Below are positions 47,494-47,656 of a DNA stretch of 47,656 bases, piece by piece (position 1 is the first letter of the stretch; each line of letters starts with the position of its first letter). Origin of the DNA: Opitutia bacterium (lineage in GTDB: Bacteria; Verrucomicrobiota; Verrucomicrobiia; Opitutales; Opitutaceae); assembly GCA_947453695.1 (NCBI GenBank), contig CANGHW010000027.1, positions 1 through 47,656 of the forward strand, given 5' to 3'. Below the pieces are notes generated by a model. The model saw nothing but the letters and a program-made list of their open reading frames with translations. It was not told where the DNA came from and searched no databases. Both the position numbers and the translations under genes were made by a program.

Positions 47494-47656
47494 CTACTTC
47501 ACCGTCGTGGCACGCCCGGACCTTGCCCGCAAGAAGTCCGCCAGGGCCCGGCCGGCGTGACTCAGGCTTCTCGCCTCTCGGTGGATAATTCCGATGGACC
47601 GCGTGATGCCTTCCAGCGCGCGGTAACAGACTCCTGCCGTCGGACGGTGACAGGCC
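47494..47656 (-). CDS. LysR-type transcriptional regulator, C-terminal end (partial)
   Basis: On the minus strand a frame entering from the right edge runs for 53 codons to TAG at 47494-47496. Translated it reads GVCYRALEGITRSIGIIHRE, then ARSLSHAGRALADFLRAR, the usual end of the LysR substrate-binding domain (VxYRxLExxxxxxxIxIIxRxxRxLSxAxxAFxxFL). The DNA-binding N-terminus lies outside the window. It converges with the DUF1501 gene. Confidence 0.75.
   Translation of the reverse strand, partial: ACHRPTAGVCYRALEGITRSIGIIHREARSLSHAGRALADFLRARSGRATTVK

Overview
The window reads as chromosomal DNA of a high-GC verrucomicrobium, most likely of the family Opitutaceae. The indicators are a PEP-CTERM (exosortase) protein tail at the left edge, two very large TonB-dependent receptors whose mature N-termini carry the LSPFEVNT motif, twin-arginine oxidoreductases, an orphan type II prepilin, a Planctomycete-type cytochrome/DUF1501 pair, and strong use of C- or G-ending codons. 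This placement comes from family knowledge, not from a database search.

Layout. 1-226: end of a PEP-CTERM protein. 354-1723: gene A (helical protein of unknown function, minus strand) and, about 300 bp upstream of it, an array of about fifteen 21-bp units. 1856-8389: minus-strand group with an S9 peptidase, dprA, the bifunctional NAD(P)H-hydrate repair enzyme, a small membrane protein, acpS and pdxJ. 8469-9170: plus-strand VC0807-like membrane protein. 9239-16884: minus-strand citrate synthase, hisH, hisB, hisC, hisD, a secreted LolA-like protein and guaA. 16990-26593: a LacI-type regulator, divergent from two tandem TonB-dependent receptors and a Tat-type FAD oxidoreductase, with a perfect operator-like palindrome in the divergent promoter. 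26648-27022: an orphan prepilin. 27356-34362: a plus-strand run of membrane protein, PhoD-type phosphatase, SGNH hydrolase, sulfatase, Gfo/Idh/MocA oxidoreductase and CE1-type esterase, which looks like a glycan or ester catabolic cluster. 34373-37722: a helical-repeat secreted protein, a DUF433/DUF5615 toxin-antitoxin pair, an M14 carboxypeptidase and a tiny membrane protein. 37882-39314: a second 21-bp array (16 units), gene B (a paralogue of gene A) and a strong terminator. 39484-47453: an SpmA/SpmB fusion, a Tat-exported TIM-barrel protein and a divergent PSD1/DUF1501 pair. 47494-47656: the C-terminus of a LysR-type regulator.

The most interesting signal is a cassette found twice, 37 kb apart and on opposite strands. 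Each copy has about 15-16 diverged units in an exact 21-bp register, then an A/T element sharing the 12-mer TTTTTCAAAAAA, then an inverted repeat 10-12 bp further on, then a gene for a 240-251 aa helical protein with a disordered tail. The two proteins are clearly related, while the array consensus sequences differ. The units vary in sequence but never slip in length, and in array 2 no reading frame stays open across the whole array, so phasing on DNA or RNA appears to be what is kept.

The window also has two inverted pairs of REP-like hairpins with GTAG (or ATAG) heads. In one pair the stems differ by a compensatory base change. Most genes lack a visible Shine-Dalgarno sequence. I saw no rRNA, tRNA, CRISPR array or insertion sequence.
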